From positions 62,001-126,000 of the forward strand of contig CAZIGK010000002.1 of the NCBI GenBank assembly GCA_964538615.1: 64,000 nucleotides of DNA, given 5' to 3'. Under the pieces are notes generated by a model, which was not told the DNA's origin, did no database searches, and saw only the letters and a list, made by a program, of their open reading frames with translations. The DNA is from CAZIGK01 sp964538615 (GTDB taxonomy: Bacteria; Pseudomonadota; Alphaproteobacteria; Rickettsiales; RI-342). Of the stretch, positions 56,065-64,000 are shown in pieces (within the stretch, counting starts at the first letter, position 1; the number at the start of each line of letters is the position of its first letter). A program made the position numbers and the translations under genes.

Positions 56065-56454
56065 TCAGCTTTCCAAACGCACCAGCGGGGCTTCCCCCCC
56101 CTGACTGCGTACGTAGAAATCAATCAGCTCTGGTTCCGGTATCTGCGTGACCGTACCATCCGCCAAATTGGTGAAGCGCGTAATATATTCCCCGGAGCTG
56201 CTGTCCTTAAAAATAGCAAAGCTAACCCCACTCATGGGAAACATCGCCCGGTAGCTCTCCGCCGCTCGTTCCACATACTCCTGACGAGCTTGCTCGCCTT
56301 CCGGAATGCGCGGCTCTTCTTTTGCGGATTCAACTACGGGTACGGCAGCTTTTTTAGGCTCGACATAGGCTGAGGTATTACGTGCCTGCGGCTTCTGCAC
56401 CGTGGTGGATGCAAATGCCTGTAATCCCGAACTGATATTTATTGTATTTTCCAT
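56065..56454 (-). CDS. FlaG-like flagellar protein, first copy
   Basis: 129 aa. The C-terminal half SFAIFKDSSSGEYITRFTNLADGTVTQIPEPELIDFYVR (parts) matches FlaG-type ends; the N-terminal half is unlike the second copy. It follows flagellin 56522-58210 by 67 bp, with a small hairpin (56484-56507) in the gap that may limit its level. Role by analogy: filament length or flagellin handling. The equal length of both copies fits duplication of a flagellin-FlaG cassette. Confidence 0.75.
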   Translation of the reverse strand: MENTINISSGLQAFASTTVQKPQARNTSAYVEPKKAAVPVVESAKEEPRIPEGEQARQEYVERAAESYRAMFPMSGVSFAIFKDSSSGEYITRFTNLADGTVTQIPEPELIDFYVRSQGGEAPLVRLES

Positions 56455-56483
56455 TGCTCAATCTCCTGCCCTAAAGGGAGGAA

Positions 56484-56507
56484 GGTGAGGAGCCTAAGCC
56501 CCTCACC
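56484..56507 (-). terminator. Hairpin between flagellin and flaG-like gene
   Basis: Minus strand GGTGAGG and CCTCACC pair over 7 bp around a 10-nt loop without a T run. It may act as an attenuator or mRNA stabiliser. Confidence 0.35.
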
Positions 56508-56521
56508 CAACCCTATCGGTA

Positions 56522-58210
56522 TTACCCGATCAGCTTCAGCAGGTTCTGCGGCAGCTGGTTCGCCTGAGCCAATACAGAGATAGAGGCCTGCAGGGTTACC
56601 TGAGCAGTCGCATACTTGGTGGATTCCTCGGAGATATCCGCATCCAGGAAGGTGGACTTCGCAGCGTCCGTATTCTGAATGGTGGTCTCGAGGTTGGCTG
56701 CCGCATAATCGAAGCGAGATTGCAGCGCACCGACATCCGCACGGATAGCCGTCACCTTGTTGATGGCTACATCCAGAGCAGCAGAAGCCGCCTGAGCACT
56801 AGCCACATCAAGGATATTCAATGATGAGGTGCCTAAAGCAGTGGAATCCACAGATTTCACCTGCACTTCAATATTATCTGCCACTTGGTTGCCAGTTTGG
56901 AAAGTCAGAGATGTGTTACCAGTACCAACACGGAATGCCGCTTTCAAAGCATCCTCGAAATCCTTAGCAGCGGTACCGTTCGTCAAGTTGCCGGTTGTTG
57001 CTGCAGAACCAGCCACCCAGTCAAACACAATACGCTCATTCGAAGCAGCATCTGCATTCTTAAGAAGCGTAATGTTTGCATCCGCAGCATAGGTACCGTT
57101 GGCAGGAATGGTGGCGCGATAAGAATCACCGTTGATGATGAATTCAATCGTTCCCGTATTCGTACCATCAGCAGCATCAACCCGGATATCTTCAACACGA
57201 ACATCCTCAAAGTTATCCAGACGAACAACAGCGGTTGTACCAGCCAGTGCACCAGACTCATCGAGATCAAGTGTACGCGTCTGGAAAAAGCTGACTTTAG
57301 ACAGAGCAGAATTGAGTCGGGTTTCAAAGGTTTCCGCCCCAGCAGGATCCGCCACAGCAAGCGCGGCCAAGTTCAATTCAAAGGTGCCGCCACCAGCGGT
57401 TGCGGGATCACCCACCTCAAAGCCCGTCAACACGGTAGCACCAGCAGCCGCAGTGTTGGCAATGTTTCCGCGATAGACGAAGTCTCCGACAGTGATTGAG
57501 ACGGATACGTTGTTGGCCGCAACAAATTCAACCTCGAACTTAGCACCACCCAAATCACCAACAAACGCTGGATTGTTAATAACCGCATCCGCATTGAAAC
57601 CGCTAGTACCAGCAGCAGCCGGCGTAATGGCGTTCACCAGAGCATCAACTTCACCCGCAGCGACACCCGCTTTTAACTCTGCGTTTGTACCGTTGTACTC
57701 GTCGTTGGCAGCAATAGCAAGAGTCGCAATGGCTGCTGTACCTGCGGTAATGGTATTCGTGTTGGTCTTAATATTTGCATCATCATAAATGCTGCCATTC
57801 AACAGGGTCACCTGGTTGAACTTGGTATTTTCCACCAGACGGTCAATCTCCGCCGTCAGGTTTTGAAACTCCTGATTCAGGAACCCACGCTCTGACGCAG
57901 ACAGAGTACCGGAGGTTGCTTGCACCGCCAGAGATTTTTGACGCTGCAGAATTTCCCCGATGTTTTTCAAACCACCATCCGCAACAGACAGCAGGCTATT
58001 CGCTTGCTGAGTGTTACTTAATGCGGTTTTCAGGGTGCTTACCGTTGTACGCAAAATGGTACCAACAGACAAGCCCGCCACATCATCCGCTGCACGGGTA
58101 ATGCGATTACCGCTAGACAGCTTGGAGATAGAGGCAGAAGAAGCTGTATTGGAAGAAGAAAGGTTTTTCTGCGCAAACATAGCAGAAATATTGGTATTGA
58201 TACCTACCAT
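56522..58210 (-). CDS. fliC: Flagellin, copy upstream
   Basis: 562 aa, same plan as the other copy: MVGINTNISAMFAQKNLSS..., then SLAVQATSGTLSASERGFLNQEFQNLT (parts) and the end ADVGALQSRFDYAAANLE...QLPQNLLKLIG. The D0/D1 ends are close to the paralogue and the middle differs. GTAGGAG lies upstream. No sigma-54 site precedes it; instead TATAAT in a short inverted repeat (58264-58289) is visible. It is the first gene of the flagellar block. Confidence 0.95.
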   Translation of the reverse strand: MVGINTNISAMFAQKNLSSSNTASSASISKLSSGNRITRAADDVAGLSVGTILRTTVSTLKTALSNTQQANSLLSVADGGLKNIGEILQRQKSLAVQATSGTLSASERGFLNQEFQNLTAEIDRLVENTKFNQVTLLNGSIYDDANIKTNTNTITAGTAAIATLAIAANDEYNGTNAELKAGVAAGEVDALVNAITPAAAGTSGFNADAVINNPAFVGDLGGAKFEVEFVAANNVSVSITVGDFVYRGNIANTAAAGATVLTGFEVGDPATAGGGTFELNLAALAVADPAGAETFETRLNSALSKVSFFQTRTLDLDESGALAGTTAVVRLDNFEDVRVEDIRVDAADGTNTGTIEFIINGDSYRATIPANGTYAADANITLLKNADAASNERIVFDWVAGSAATTGNLTNGTAAKDFEDALKAAFRVGTGNTSLTFQTGNQVADNIEVQVKSVDSTALGTSSLNILDVASAQAASAALDVAINKVTAIRADVGALQSRFDYAAANLETTIQNTDAAKSTFLDADISEESTKYATAQVTLQASISVLAQANQLPQNLLKLIG

Positions 58211-58263
58211 GGGTCGTCTCCTACTTGGATAACATTAAATAACCGGGCTACCTGCCCAAACTA

Positions 58264-58289
58264 CATGCTTAGATTATAAAATTAGCATG
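58264..58289 (-). promoter_or_regulatory. TATAAT box within an inverted repeat upstream of the first flagellin
   Basis: On the minus strand TATAAT is at 58278-58273, between CATGCT and AGCATG arms (58264-58269 and 58284-58289). It could be a sigma-70-type -10 with an operator over it. A -35 is not obvious. Confidence 0.3.
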
Positions 58290-58403
58290 ACATAATTAAC
58301 GTAAGATTAATGCAGTTCCATCATTCGCGCAACTGTATTTTGATTGCATCAACCAGCGGGAGCATCGCTTGACCATCCACCGTGGCAAGTGGCCGCTTAA
58401 GCG

Positions 58404-60344
58404 TCAGCCTGCCTGCTTCATCGCACGTGGCTTGCTTTGTAACAGTGCGTGTAAGGTTTTGACCATTGCCTCCCTATCTACACCTGCTTGATTGAGCATA
58501 TCGGTAGGCTTACCGTGATCCTGATAGATATCCGGAAAATGCAGACTGCGTATTTTTAGACCGTGATCCAGCAGCCCGGCGCCAGCCAGCCATTGCAGCA
58601 CATGCGCACCAAATCCACCGGAGGATCCCTCCTCTACCGTCAGCAGAATAGCGTGTTGTGTGGCCAGTTGGTGCAGCAATTCGGTATCGAGCGGCTTGGC
58701 AAAACGGGCATCCGCCACCGTGATAGAATATCCCTGTTCAGCCAGAATATCCGCTGCACGCAAACTATCCCCCAACCGTGTCCCCAGAGAAAAAATTGCT
58801 GCATCCTGCCCCTGCCGAAGGATACGCCCCTTCCCAATAGGCAGGACATCGCCACGTTCGGGCAACGTCACGCCCTCGCCCTCACCACGAGGGAAACGGA
58901 AGGCAATGGGTCCGGTGTCATAAGCGGTTGCCGTGGCTACCATGTGCATCAGTTCAGCTTCATCAGCAGGCGCCATCACCGCCATATTGGGTAATGTGCA
59001 AAGATATGCGAGGTCAAAACTACCGGCATGGGTTGCACCATCCGCTCCCACCAGCCCTGCCCTATCCAGTGCAAAGCGCACCGGCAGGTTTTGAATGGCG
59101 ACATCGTGAATCACCTGATCATAGGCGCGCTGCAAGAAGGTGGAATAGATGGCGCAAAAAGGCTTCATGCCTTCCGCTGCCAGTCCCGCAGCAAAGGTGA
59201 CAGCATGCTGCTCCGCAATTCCCACATCAAACGTGCGTTCAGGGTATGCTTTGGCAAACGCATCAATGCCTGTACCGGAAGGCATGGCCGCCGTAATGCC
59301 TACAATGCTATCATCTAGCGCCGCTTCTGCCAGTAATGCTTTCGCAAACACAGATGTATAGGTCGGGGCTTGTGTCGTCGCTTTTTTTTGCACGCCAGTC
59401 GCTACATCAAACTGGCTGACACCGTGGTATTTTTCCGCCGCACCTTCCGCTGGGGCATACCCCTTGCCTTTCTGGGTGACCACATGCAGTAGAAAAGGCC
59501 CCTGATGTTTACTGTCCCGAATATTTTTCAACACCGGCAACAGATGCTCCAACTGGTGACCGTCTATCGGCCCAACATAATAAAAGCCCATTTCCTCAAA
59601 CAATGTGCCGCCCACGGCTAATTCCCGCGCAGTTTGCTCTGCTTTGCGGGCAGCGTTAGCCAGAGGGCGGGGCAAATGCTGAATGACCTGTTTCCCTATA
59701 TCCCGCAGTTGATGATACGGACGGGAAGAAACCAGACGGGAAAAATACGTACTCATGGCTCCGGTCGGTGGGGCAATGGACATATCATTATCGTTCAGAA
59801 TGACTATCAGACGGCTATCCAATGCACCGGCATTATTCATCGCTTCATAGGCCATGCCCGCACTCATGGCGCCGTCTCCAATCACGGCAATGATATTCCG
59901 TTGTTCCTGCTTCAGGTCACGCGCAACCGCCATGCCCAACGCTGCGGAAATAGACGTGGAACTATGCCCTGCCCCAAACGGATCATATTCACTTTCCGAC
60001 CGTTTGGTAAAGCCAGACAAGCCGCCGGGCTGACGCAGGGTCAGGATGCGCTCTCGCCGTCCGGTCAGTATTTTGTGCGGATAGGCCTGATGCCCGACAT
60101 CCCAAATAATGCGGTCATGTGGGGTGTGAAACAAATAATGCAGCGCAACGGTCAGTTCCACCACCCCTAACCCCGCCCCTAAATGCCCCCCCGTATGGGA
60201 AACAGCGCGAATCACATCCTGACGCAATTCCGCGGCCAGTTGGGGTAATTGTTCCTCAGGCAAGCGGCGCAGATCCTCCGGCAAGTGAATCGTATCCAGC
60301 AGCGGAGTCGCCGAAACAGGGGAGGAAGTATCATCGCGCGTCAT
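58404..60344 (-). CDS. dxs: 1-deoxy-D-xylulose-5-phosphate synthase
   Basis: 646 aa from ATG 60344 (the frame goes on upstream to 60398 but without family likeness). It has [23 protein letters not shown], ThDP-binding [18 protein letters not shown], and in the second half [24 protein letters not shown] and [18 protein letters not shown] condenses pyruvate and glyceraldehyde 3-phosphate, the first step of the MEP isoprenoid pathway and of thiamin and pyridoxal precursors. It starts 81 bp from the divergent MlaC-like gene. Confidence 0.97.
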   Translation of the reverse strand: MTRDDTSSPVSATPLLDTIHLPEDLRRLPEEQLPQLAAELRQDVIRAVSHTGGHLGAGLGVVELTVALHYLFHTPHDRIIWDVGHQAYPHKILTGRRERILTLRQPGGLSGFTKRSESEYDPFGAGHSSTSISAALGMAVARDLKQEQRNIIAVIGDGAMSAGMAYEAMNNAGALDSRLIVILNDNDMSIAPPTGAMSTYFSRLVSSRPYHQLRDIGKQVIQHLPRPLANAARKAEQTARELAVGGTLFEEMGFYYVGPIDGHQLEHLLPVLKNIRDSKHQGPFLLHVVTQKGKGYAPAEGAAEKYHGVSQFDVATGVQKKATTQAPTYTSVFAKALLAEAALDDSIVGITAAMPSGTGIDAFAKAYPERTFDVGIAEQHAVTFAAGLAAEGMKPFCAIYSTFLQRAYDQVIHDVAIQNLPVRFALDRAGLVGADGATHAGSFDLAYLCTLPNMAVMAPADEAELMHMVATATAYDTGPIAFRFPRGEGEGVTLPERGDVLPIGKGRILRQGQDAAIFSLGTRLGDSLRAADILAEQGYSITVADARFAKPLDTELLHQLATQHAILLTVEEGSSGGFGAHVLQWLAGAGLLDHGLKIRSLHFPDIYQDHGKPTDMLNQAGVDREAMVKTLHALLQSKPRAMKQAG

Positions 60345-60425
60345 GATGGTATGGCATCTCGTCTGGTCATGAGAGTGGGAAGTTGTTATATACCCCATAG
60401 TCAGGAATTGCTAGGGGATTTCACC

Positions 60426-61220
60426 ATGCCGCCATTGTCTGAGCCTATACCGCACTCTTCGCTATACCACATTCTTCCCGTTTGGTGGAACCGCAAGCTT
60501 TGGCTGTCTGTGCTGGGGGTGGTATGGATAGCCTGTATCGGTTACCATAGCATCCAGCCAGTCTGGGCACTGCCAGCGCATATTGTTGTAGATACGCCGG
60601 AAACGCTGGCAACTTTTCATTGCCGGCAAATCTACGCATCCGCCAAAGATAACATGTTGCTAACGACCGATAGCCTGAATAGTCTGGCCGGGGAAGGACA
60701 ATTGGAAACCCTGCTGTCACCAGAAGAGGTCAATAAGTTGCGGCAGGAATTTGGGATAGCACCGGATTTTGGCTTTCTCTTACCCGGTCGCTGGAATGCC
60801 ATGACACGCGATGAACGGCTGCGCTTTAACCTGCTTATGGCTGCTTTTTTGCGACATATCTACCATTTGCCCACCGATGGTACGGTGGTTGATAAATGCC
60901 ACGCCAAACGCCTGACCCCTGTTGCCGCAGGGAATCCTAATCAGCCAATGCAGCACGTGCGCTTTGCCAAAACCGCACTCACAACCCTTGGGCTGAATGG
61001 AAACCCCGGCTTTGTCCCGGTAGTCTACCTGTTCAACCGTGCGGATGCTTCGGAACGCTGGCAGATGAGCGATATGCAAATAGCGGGTGTCAGCCTGCGT
61101 CAACATATGGAAACCTTGTTACCTGAACGCATGGCAAAAGGAGGTTTCAGCCAATTATTTGATGATTTGCAAGACATTGTGGACGAAAAACGGGAGGTGG
61201 GGGAATATTTCCCCCGCTAG
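60426..61220 (+). CDS. MlaC/Ttg2D-like transporter auxiliary protein
   Basis: 264 aa from ATG 60426. A hydrophobic segment (LWLSVLGVVWIACIGYHSIQPVWA) serves as signal or anchor. The rest follows the MlaC plan: LLPGRWNAMTRDERLRFNLLMAAFLRHIYHL (LGRYWR..TPEQR..F...F...L...Y), then VPVVYLFNRADASERWQMSDMQIAGVSLRQHME (V.Y.L......W.V.DV.V.GVS). MlaC carries phospholipid between outer membrane and the MlaFEDB ABC transporter; no mla genes lie beside it, so it is an orphan and might serve hopanoid or other lipid transport near dxs. Similarity is moderate. Confidence 0.7.
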   Translation: MPPLSEPIPHSSLYHILPVWWNRKLWLSVLGVVWIACIGYHSIQPVWALPAHIVVDTPETLATFHCRQIYASAKDNMLLTTDSLNSLAGEGQLETLLSPEEVNKLRQEFGIAPDFGFLLPGRWNAMTRDERLRFNLLMAAFLRHIYHLPTDGTVVDKCHAKRLTPVAAGNPNQPMQHVRFAKTALTTLGLNGNPGFVPVVYLFNRADASERWQMSDMQIAGVSLRQHMETLLPERMAKGGFSQLFDDLQDIVDEKREVGEYFPR

Positions 61221-61374
61221 CCCGCTGTGAGGTGACTTGCGCCATACAGAAAACTGTGCATACTGCACTCGGTATATGTGGCAATGCTGCACATACCATA
61301 TATCGTGATGATGCGTTCCCGCGCATGATCTCATAACATACAATTGTTCGCTAAAAACCAAAAGGAAACGGCCT

Positions 61375-61896
61375 ATGCAGCCCGTGACCGCAGTGATATC
61401 GCTGGTGATGCTACTGGCTCTGTGCTGGCTGGTGTGGTCTGGCATGTGGAGTTACCCGTTTTTAATGGGGTGTGGGGTTGTGAGTATCCTGCTGGTGCTC
61501 GCAGCCACCCGCTGGCTGGGTTTGCAAGACCGGGAGGCACATGCCGGTCAGCTCGGCCCACGCTTCTGGCTTTATGCGCTGTGGCTACTGAAGGAAATGT
61601 TCGTGAGTTCCATTCGGGTCATTGGCCGCGTGTTATCAATACAGGGGGCTATTTCTCCAACCTTTGGGTGGGTCGTATCCCGCGTGCGGCATCCGTTTGG
61701 ACACGCAGTCTACGCCAATTCCATCACCCTCACCCCCGGTACTGTAACCGTAGCGCTGGAAAAAACACCGACGCTGAATCAGACTGAAAATGAGACCCGG
61801 CTTTACATCCATGCGCTGGAGCATGCCAGCCTGTCCGATTTGCGGCAAGGCCACATGCAAGCCATGCAAAAGCGCCTGACAGGAGATGCGTCATGA
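61375..61896 (+). CDS. Na+/H+ antiporter subunit MrpE
   Basis: 173 aa with membrane segments near the N-terminus and the MnhE end: RVIGRVLSIQGAISPTFGWV, VYANSITLTPGTVTVAL and IHALEHASLSDL. It is the first gene of the Mrp operon here, with AAGGAAAC before ATG 61375. The Mrp complex exchanges Na+ for H+ across the inner membrane and supports pH and salt tolerance. It overlaps the next gene by 4 bp. Confidence 0.93.
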   Translation: MQPVTAVISLVMLLALCWLVWSGMWSYPFLMGCGVVSILLVLAATRWLGLQDREAHAGQLGPRFWLYALWLLKEMFVSSIRVIGRVLSIQGAISPTFGWVVSRVRHPFGHAVYANSITLTPGTVTVALEKTPTLNQTENETRLYIHALEHASLSDLRQGHMQAMQKRLTGDAS

Positions 61897-62252
61897 ATGA
61901 GATAGGGGTGCATCATCTGCTGGTTGCTGCCTTACTGCTGGTTGTAACCAGCATGATACTCGTCCTGATACGCGCTCTGCGTGGCCCCACCGCGCATGAT
62001 CGTATTCTGGCTGGCAATGCCTTTGGCTCCAACACGGTACTCGCCATTATTTTATTGGCGTATGTGGTGGATAACCCCATGTTTCTGGATATTGCACTGG
62101 TCTATGCCACCATCAATTTCATCGGTACTATCGCCTTGTTAAAGCTGTTTCGTTTTGGCCGGTTTGATGCAGTCTGGACAGAGCAACCCTCCGTGGAAAG
62201 AGACCACAAAGCAGCGTCTTCTCACCCTCACTCTCATCCCCAGCAAGGGTAG
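61893..62252 (+). CDS. Na+/H+ antiporter subunit MrpF
   Basis: 119 aa. Three membrane segments and the conserved RALRGPTAHDRILAGNAFGSNTVL block of MnhF, with LDIALVYATINFIGTIALLKL. It starts inside the end of mrpE. A His/Ser-rich tail follows the last segment. Part of the Mrp complex. Confidence 0.93.
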   Translation: MNEIGVHHLLVAALLLVVTSMILVLIRALRGPTAHDRILAGNAFGSNTVLAIILLAYVVDNPMFLDIALVYATINFIGTIALLKLFRFGRFDAVWTEQPSVERDHKAASSHPHSHPQQG

Positions 62253-62257
62253 GCCCT

Positions 62258-62662
62258 ATGGTATTGTCTGAATCTTTGCTCGCGTCCATTGGTGCATGTC
62301 TGGCATTTCTGGCCGCGTTGATTTCGCTGGTGGGAGCCATTGGTATGTTACGCTTCCCTGATTTTTTCAGCCGCCTTCATCCGGCATCCCTGAAAGATTC
62401 GTTAGCCTTGCCATGCCTTATTGTGGGTTTGATATGCGTAACGGGTCTGGAGTTGGAATCCGCCAAGTTAGTCCTTGTTCTGGTGTTCGTACTGGCAACC
62501 GGCCCTGCCGCAGCCCATGCACTGGCGCATTCCGCTCTGATTGTGCAGCATGAGGCGGAGGCCGATGTTGTCGCCAACGAAACGTTGAATGAAGCCCTGC
62601 ATCTAGGCAGGCATGAACGTATGCAAGACTCCCCAGGCCACCGTGACGGAGACGCCATATGA
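62258..62662 (+). CDS. Na+/H+ antiporter subunit MrpG
   Basis: 134 aa. It has GACLAFLAALISLVGAIGMLRFPDFFSRLHPASLKDSLALPCLIVGLI, the MnhG signature (RFPDFFSRLHPA..KD), and LVFVLATGPAAAHALAHSA. It lies 5 bp after mrpF and overlaps the next gene by 4 bp. Confidence 0.93.
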   Translation: MVLSESLLASIGACLAFLAALISLVGAIGMLRFPDFFSRLHPASLKDSLALPCLIVGLICVTGLELESAKLVLVLVFVLATGPAAAHALAHSALIVQHEAEADVVANETLNEALHLGRHERMQDSPGHRDGDAI

Positions 62663-63717
62663 CCGATTTTCTGGCCGATCCCCACGGGCTGCTAAGCCTG
62701 ATGTTATTTGCCATTTTGCTGGTGACAACGCTTGGGGTTATTTATATCCGCGATTTGCTTGGATCTGTGCTGCTATTCGGCATTTTCAGCCTGATTATGG
62801 CTTTGCTGTATCTGGTGATGGAGGCCCCCGATGTCGCCATTACGGAAGCGGCTGTTGGCGCAGGTATCAGCAGTATTATTTTTCTGACCGCTATTGTTTT
62901 TACCGGACGCAACAGCATTCAGGCGCGGCATCGCACCTGGCCTGCGAAATTACTGGTCACTCTGCTGGGGTTATGCCTGCTCTATGCCACGCAGGATATG
63001 CCTGTCTATGGAGATATAGAAGCCCCGATCCACCAGCATGTTGCCCCCTATTATCTGCGGGAAACCATGGCGGAAATTGGCATTCCCAACGTGGTGACGG
63101 CTGTGCTGGCCAGTTATCGGGGGTTTGATACGCTGGGGGAAGTCAGTGTGGTCTTTACCGCTATGGCGGCCGTGTTGCTATTGCTTTGGCCGCAGGGAAG
63201 TAGCAACACAGCCCAGACAGGGGCAAACCCCGCACCAGCGGATGCCACCCCCAAGGGCGCCATGCACGATATGCTGGTGCTGCGCATTGTCAGCAAATTG
63301 ACGATACCGTTTATTCTCCTGTTTGGCCTCTATGTCCTGACACATGGGGAGTATAGTCCGGGTGGCGGTTTTCAGGCAGGGGTCATTGTCGCTGCTGGGT
63401 TCCTTCTGTACGCCCTTATTTTCGGAGCGGATACTCTACTACAGAAATGTGGCTTCCCCACCCTCCAGAAATTAGCCGCGCTAGGAGCCATGATGTTTGG
63501 TGGCACGGGCGTGATTGCTGTCTTGCGAGGAGGAAATTTTCTGGAGTTTTCCAGCCTGCATGTGAACCCTCTTACCGGACAATTTTTGGGTATTTTCACG
63601 GCAGAAGTAGGCATCGGCCTGACAGTTTGCGCGGTGATGATGGCGTTGTATCTGCGTTTTGCCACCCATCAAACGGATGCCGGGGAACATTCCATCCGGC
63701 AAACCGAGGAGGATTAA
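62659..63717 (+). CDS. Fused Mrp subunit: MrpA C-terminal (DUF4040)-like plus MrpB
   Basis: 352 aa in two parts. The first (about 1-90) has YIRDLLGSVLLFGIFSLIMALLYLVMEAPDVAITEAAVGAGISSIIFLTAI (parts), the DUF4040 domain otherwise found at the end of MrpA. After a linker the second (about 200-340) has ILLFGLYVLTHGEYSPGGGFQAGVIVAAGFLLYAL and LGIFTAEVGIGLTV, the MnhB domain. Such a fusion is known in group-2-type Mrp operons that lack a full-length MrpA. It overlaps mrpG by 4 bp. Confidence 0.9.
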   Translation: MTDFLADPHGLLSLMLFAILLVTTLGVIYIRDLLGSVLLFGIFSLIMALLYLVMEAPDVAITEAAVGAGISSIIFLTAIVFTGRNSIQARHRTWPAKLLVTLLGLCLLYATQDMPVYGDIEAPIHQHVAPYYLRETMAEIGIPNVVTAVLASYRGFDTLGEVSVVFTAMAAVLLLLWPQGSSNTAQTGANPAPADATPKGAMHDMLVLRIVSKLTIPFILLFGLYVLTHGEYSPGGGFQAGVIVAAGFLLYALIFGADTLLQKCGFPTLQKLAALGAMMFGGTGVIAVLRGGNFLEFSSLHVNPLTGQFLGIFTAEVGIGLTVCAVMMALYLRFATHQTDAGEHSIRQTEED

Positions 63718-63721
63718 CTCT

Positions 63722-64000
63722 ATGATTTATTGGCAGGAGTGGCTGGATTCCCTCAACATTGCCGGGCATGCAAACCAGTGGGCAGCTATCTTGCTCATGA
63801 TGCTTGGTTTTTATGTGGTATTATCCAGTCGGCATCTGGTGAAAAAACTGATTGGGCTGGGTATTTTTCAAACATCGGTGCTGCTGTTGTATATATCCGG
63901 CGCATGGATTAAGGGAACCGTTGCCCCCATTTTGCAGGAAAACCCGACCATCACCTACAGTAATCCCGTACCCCACGTGCTCATGTTGACCGCCATTGTC
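63722..64000 (+). CDS. Na+/H+ antiporter subunit MrpC, partial
   Basis: 93 codons from ATG 63722 to the window edge without stop. NuoK-like: ILLMMLGFYVVLSSRHLVKKLIGLGIFQTSVLLLYISGAW and NPVPHVLMLTAIV. It follows the fused MrpB by 4 bp. The remainder and MrpD lie beyond the window. Confidence 0.92.
   Translation, partial: MIYWQEWLDSLNIAGHANQWAAILLMMLGFYVVLSSRHLVKKLIGLGIFQTSVLLLYISGAWIKGTVAPILQENPTITYSNPVPHVLMLTAIV

Noticed and set aside
1..64000. tRNA, rRNA, CRISPR array, transposase or prophage
   Set aside because: No T-loop-like sequence in a cloverleaf setting, no spaced direct repeats and no transposase or phage gene were seen on either strand.

Overview
The window looks like chromosome from a flagellated, deep-branching alphaproteobacterium. 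No RNA gene or ribosomal protein gene is present, so this rests on gene content: GatCAB in the order C-A-B, a DUF2336 protein, RuvX, CcmD-CcmE-CcmF, a bifunctional PutA, a LapG-type cysteine protease, many PAS/EAL/HD-GYP-like signalling proteins, and a ROSE-type RNA thermometer before a small heat shock gene. I cannot name the genus. One short assembly gap (18 N, 7743-7760) interrupts ruvX.

Layout. 1-3645 (minus): two-partner secretion pair, tpsB then the first 603 codons of a filamentous-haemagglutinin adhesin that runs off the left edge. 3873-7939: stress and housekeeping genes (htpX and hsp20 with RpoH-like promoters, marC, a TfoX-N protein, a secreted DUF2059-like protein, ruvX). 8160-11559: gatCAB. 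11722-19639: RNase R with a very long basic tail, a secreted helical-repeat protein, a 23S-type m5U methyltransferase, DUF2336. 19837-26349: a c-di-GMP-flavoured block with a PAS/degenerate-GGDEF/EAL protein, dapD, a membrane protein with a degenerate HD-GYP domain, and a divergent LapG-like protease. 26442-34930: Y-family polymerase, a lipoprotein, an NtrC-type regulator, a divergent pseudo-receiver protein, and a PAS/HisKA/REC/REC/HPt hybrid kinase. 34927-45216: htpG, an ankyrin protein, ccmDEF, a lone receiver next to an Hpt-like protein, and putA. 46391-58210 (minus): late flagellar genes, with two flagellin-FlaG cassettes, fliD, fliS, fliK, flgD and flgE. 58404-61220: dxs and an MlaC-like protein. 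61375-64000: a Mrp Na+/H+ antiporter operon (E, F, G, A-C-terminal/B fusion, C) that runs off the right edge.

How the genes work together. Heat stress: htpX, hsp20 and htpG each carry an RpoH-like promoter, and hsp20 also has a translational thermometer over its Shine-Dalgarno. Motility: three of the late flagellar units start from clear sigma-54 -24/-12 elements, two of them almost identical, which fits an NtrC-family activator; one is encoded at 28647-30077, but the link is inference. Surface attachment: the TPS adhesin, the LapG-like protease and several c-di-GMP-type domains suggest regulated adhesion. The most interesting candidate is the divergent pair of the LapG-like protease and a membrane sensor whose HD-GYP domain has lost its catalytic residues, a layout that recalls LapD-LapG but with a different receptor fold. 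Several other signalling domains here (GGDEF, REC, Hpt) have also lost key residues.
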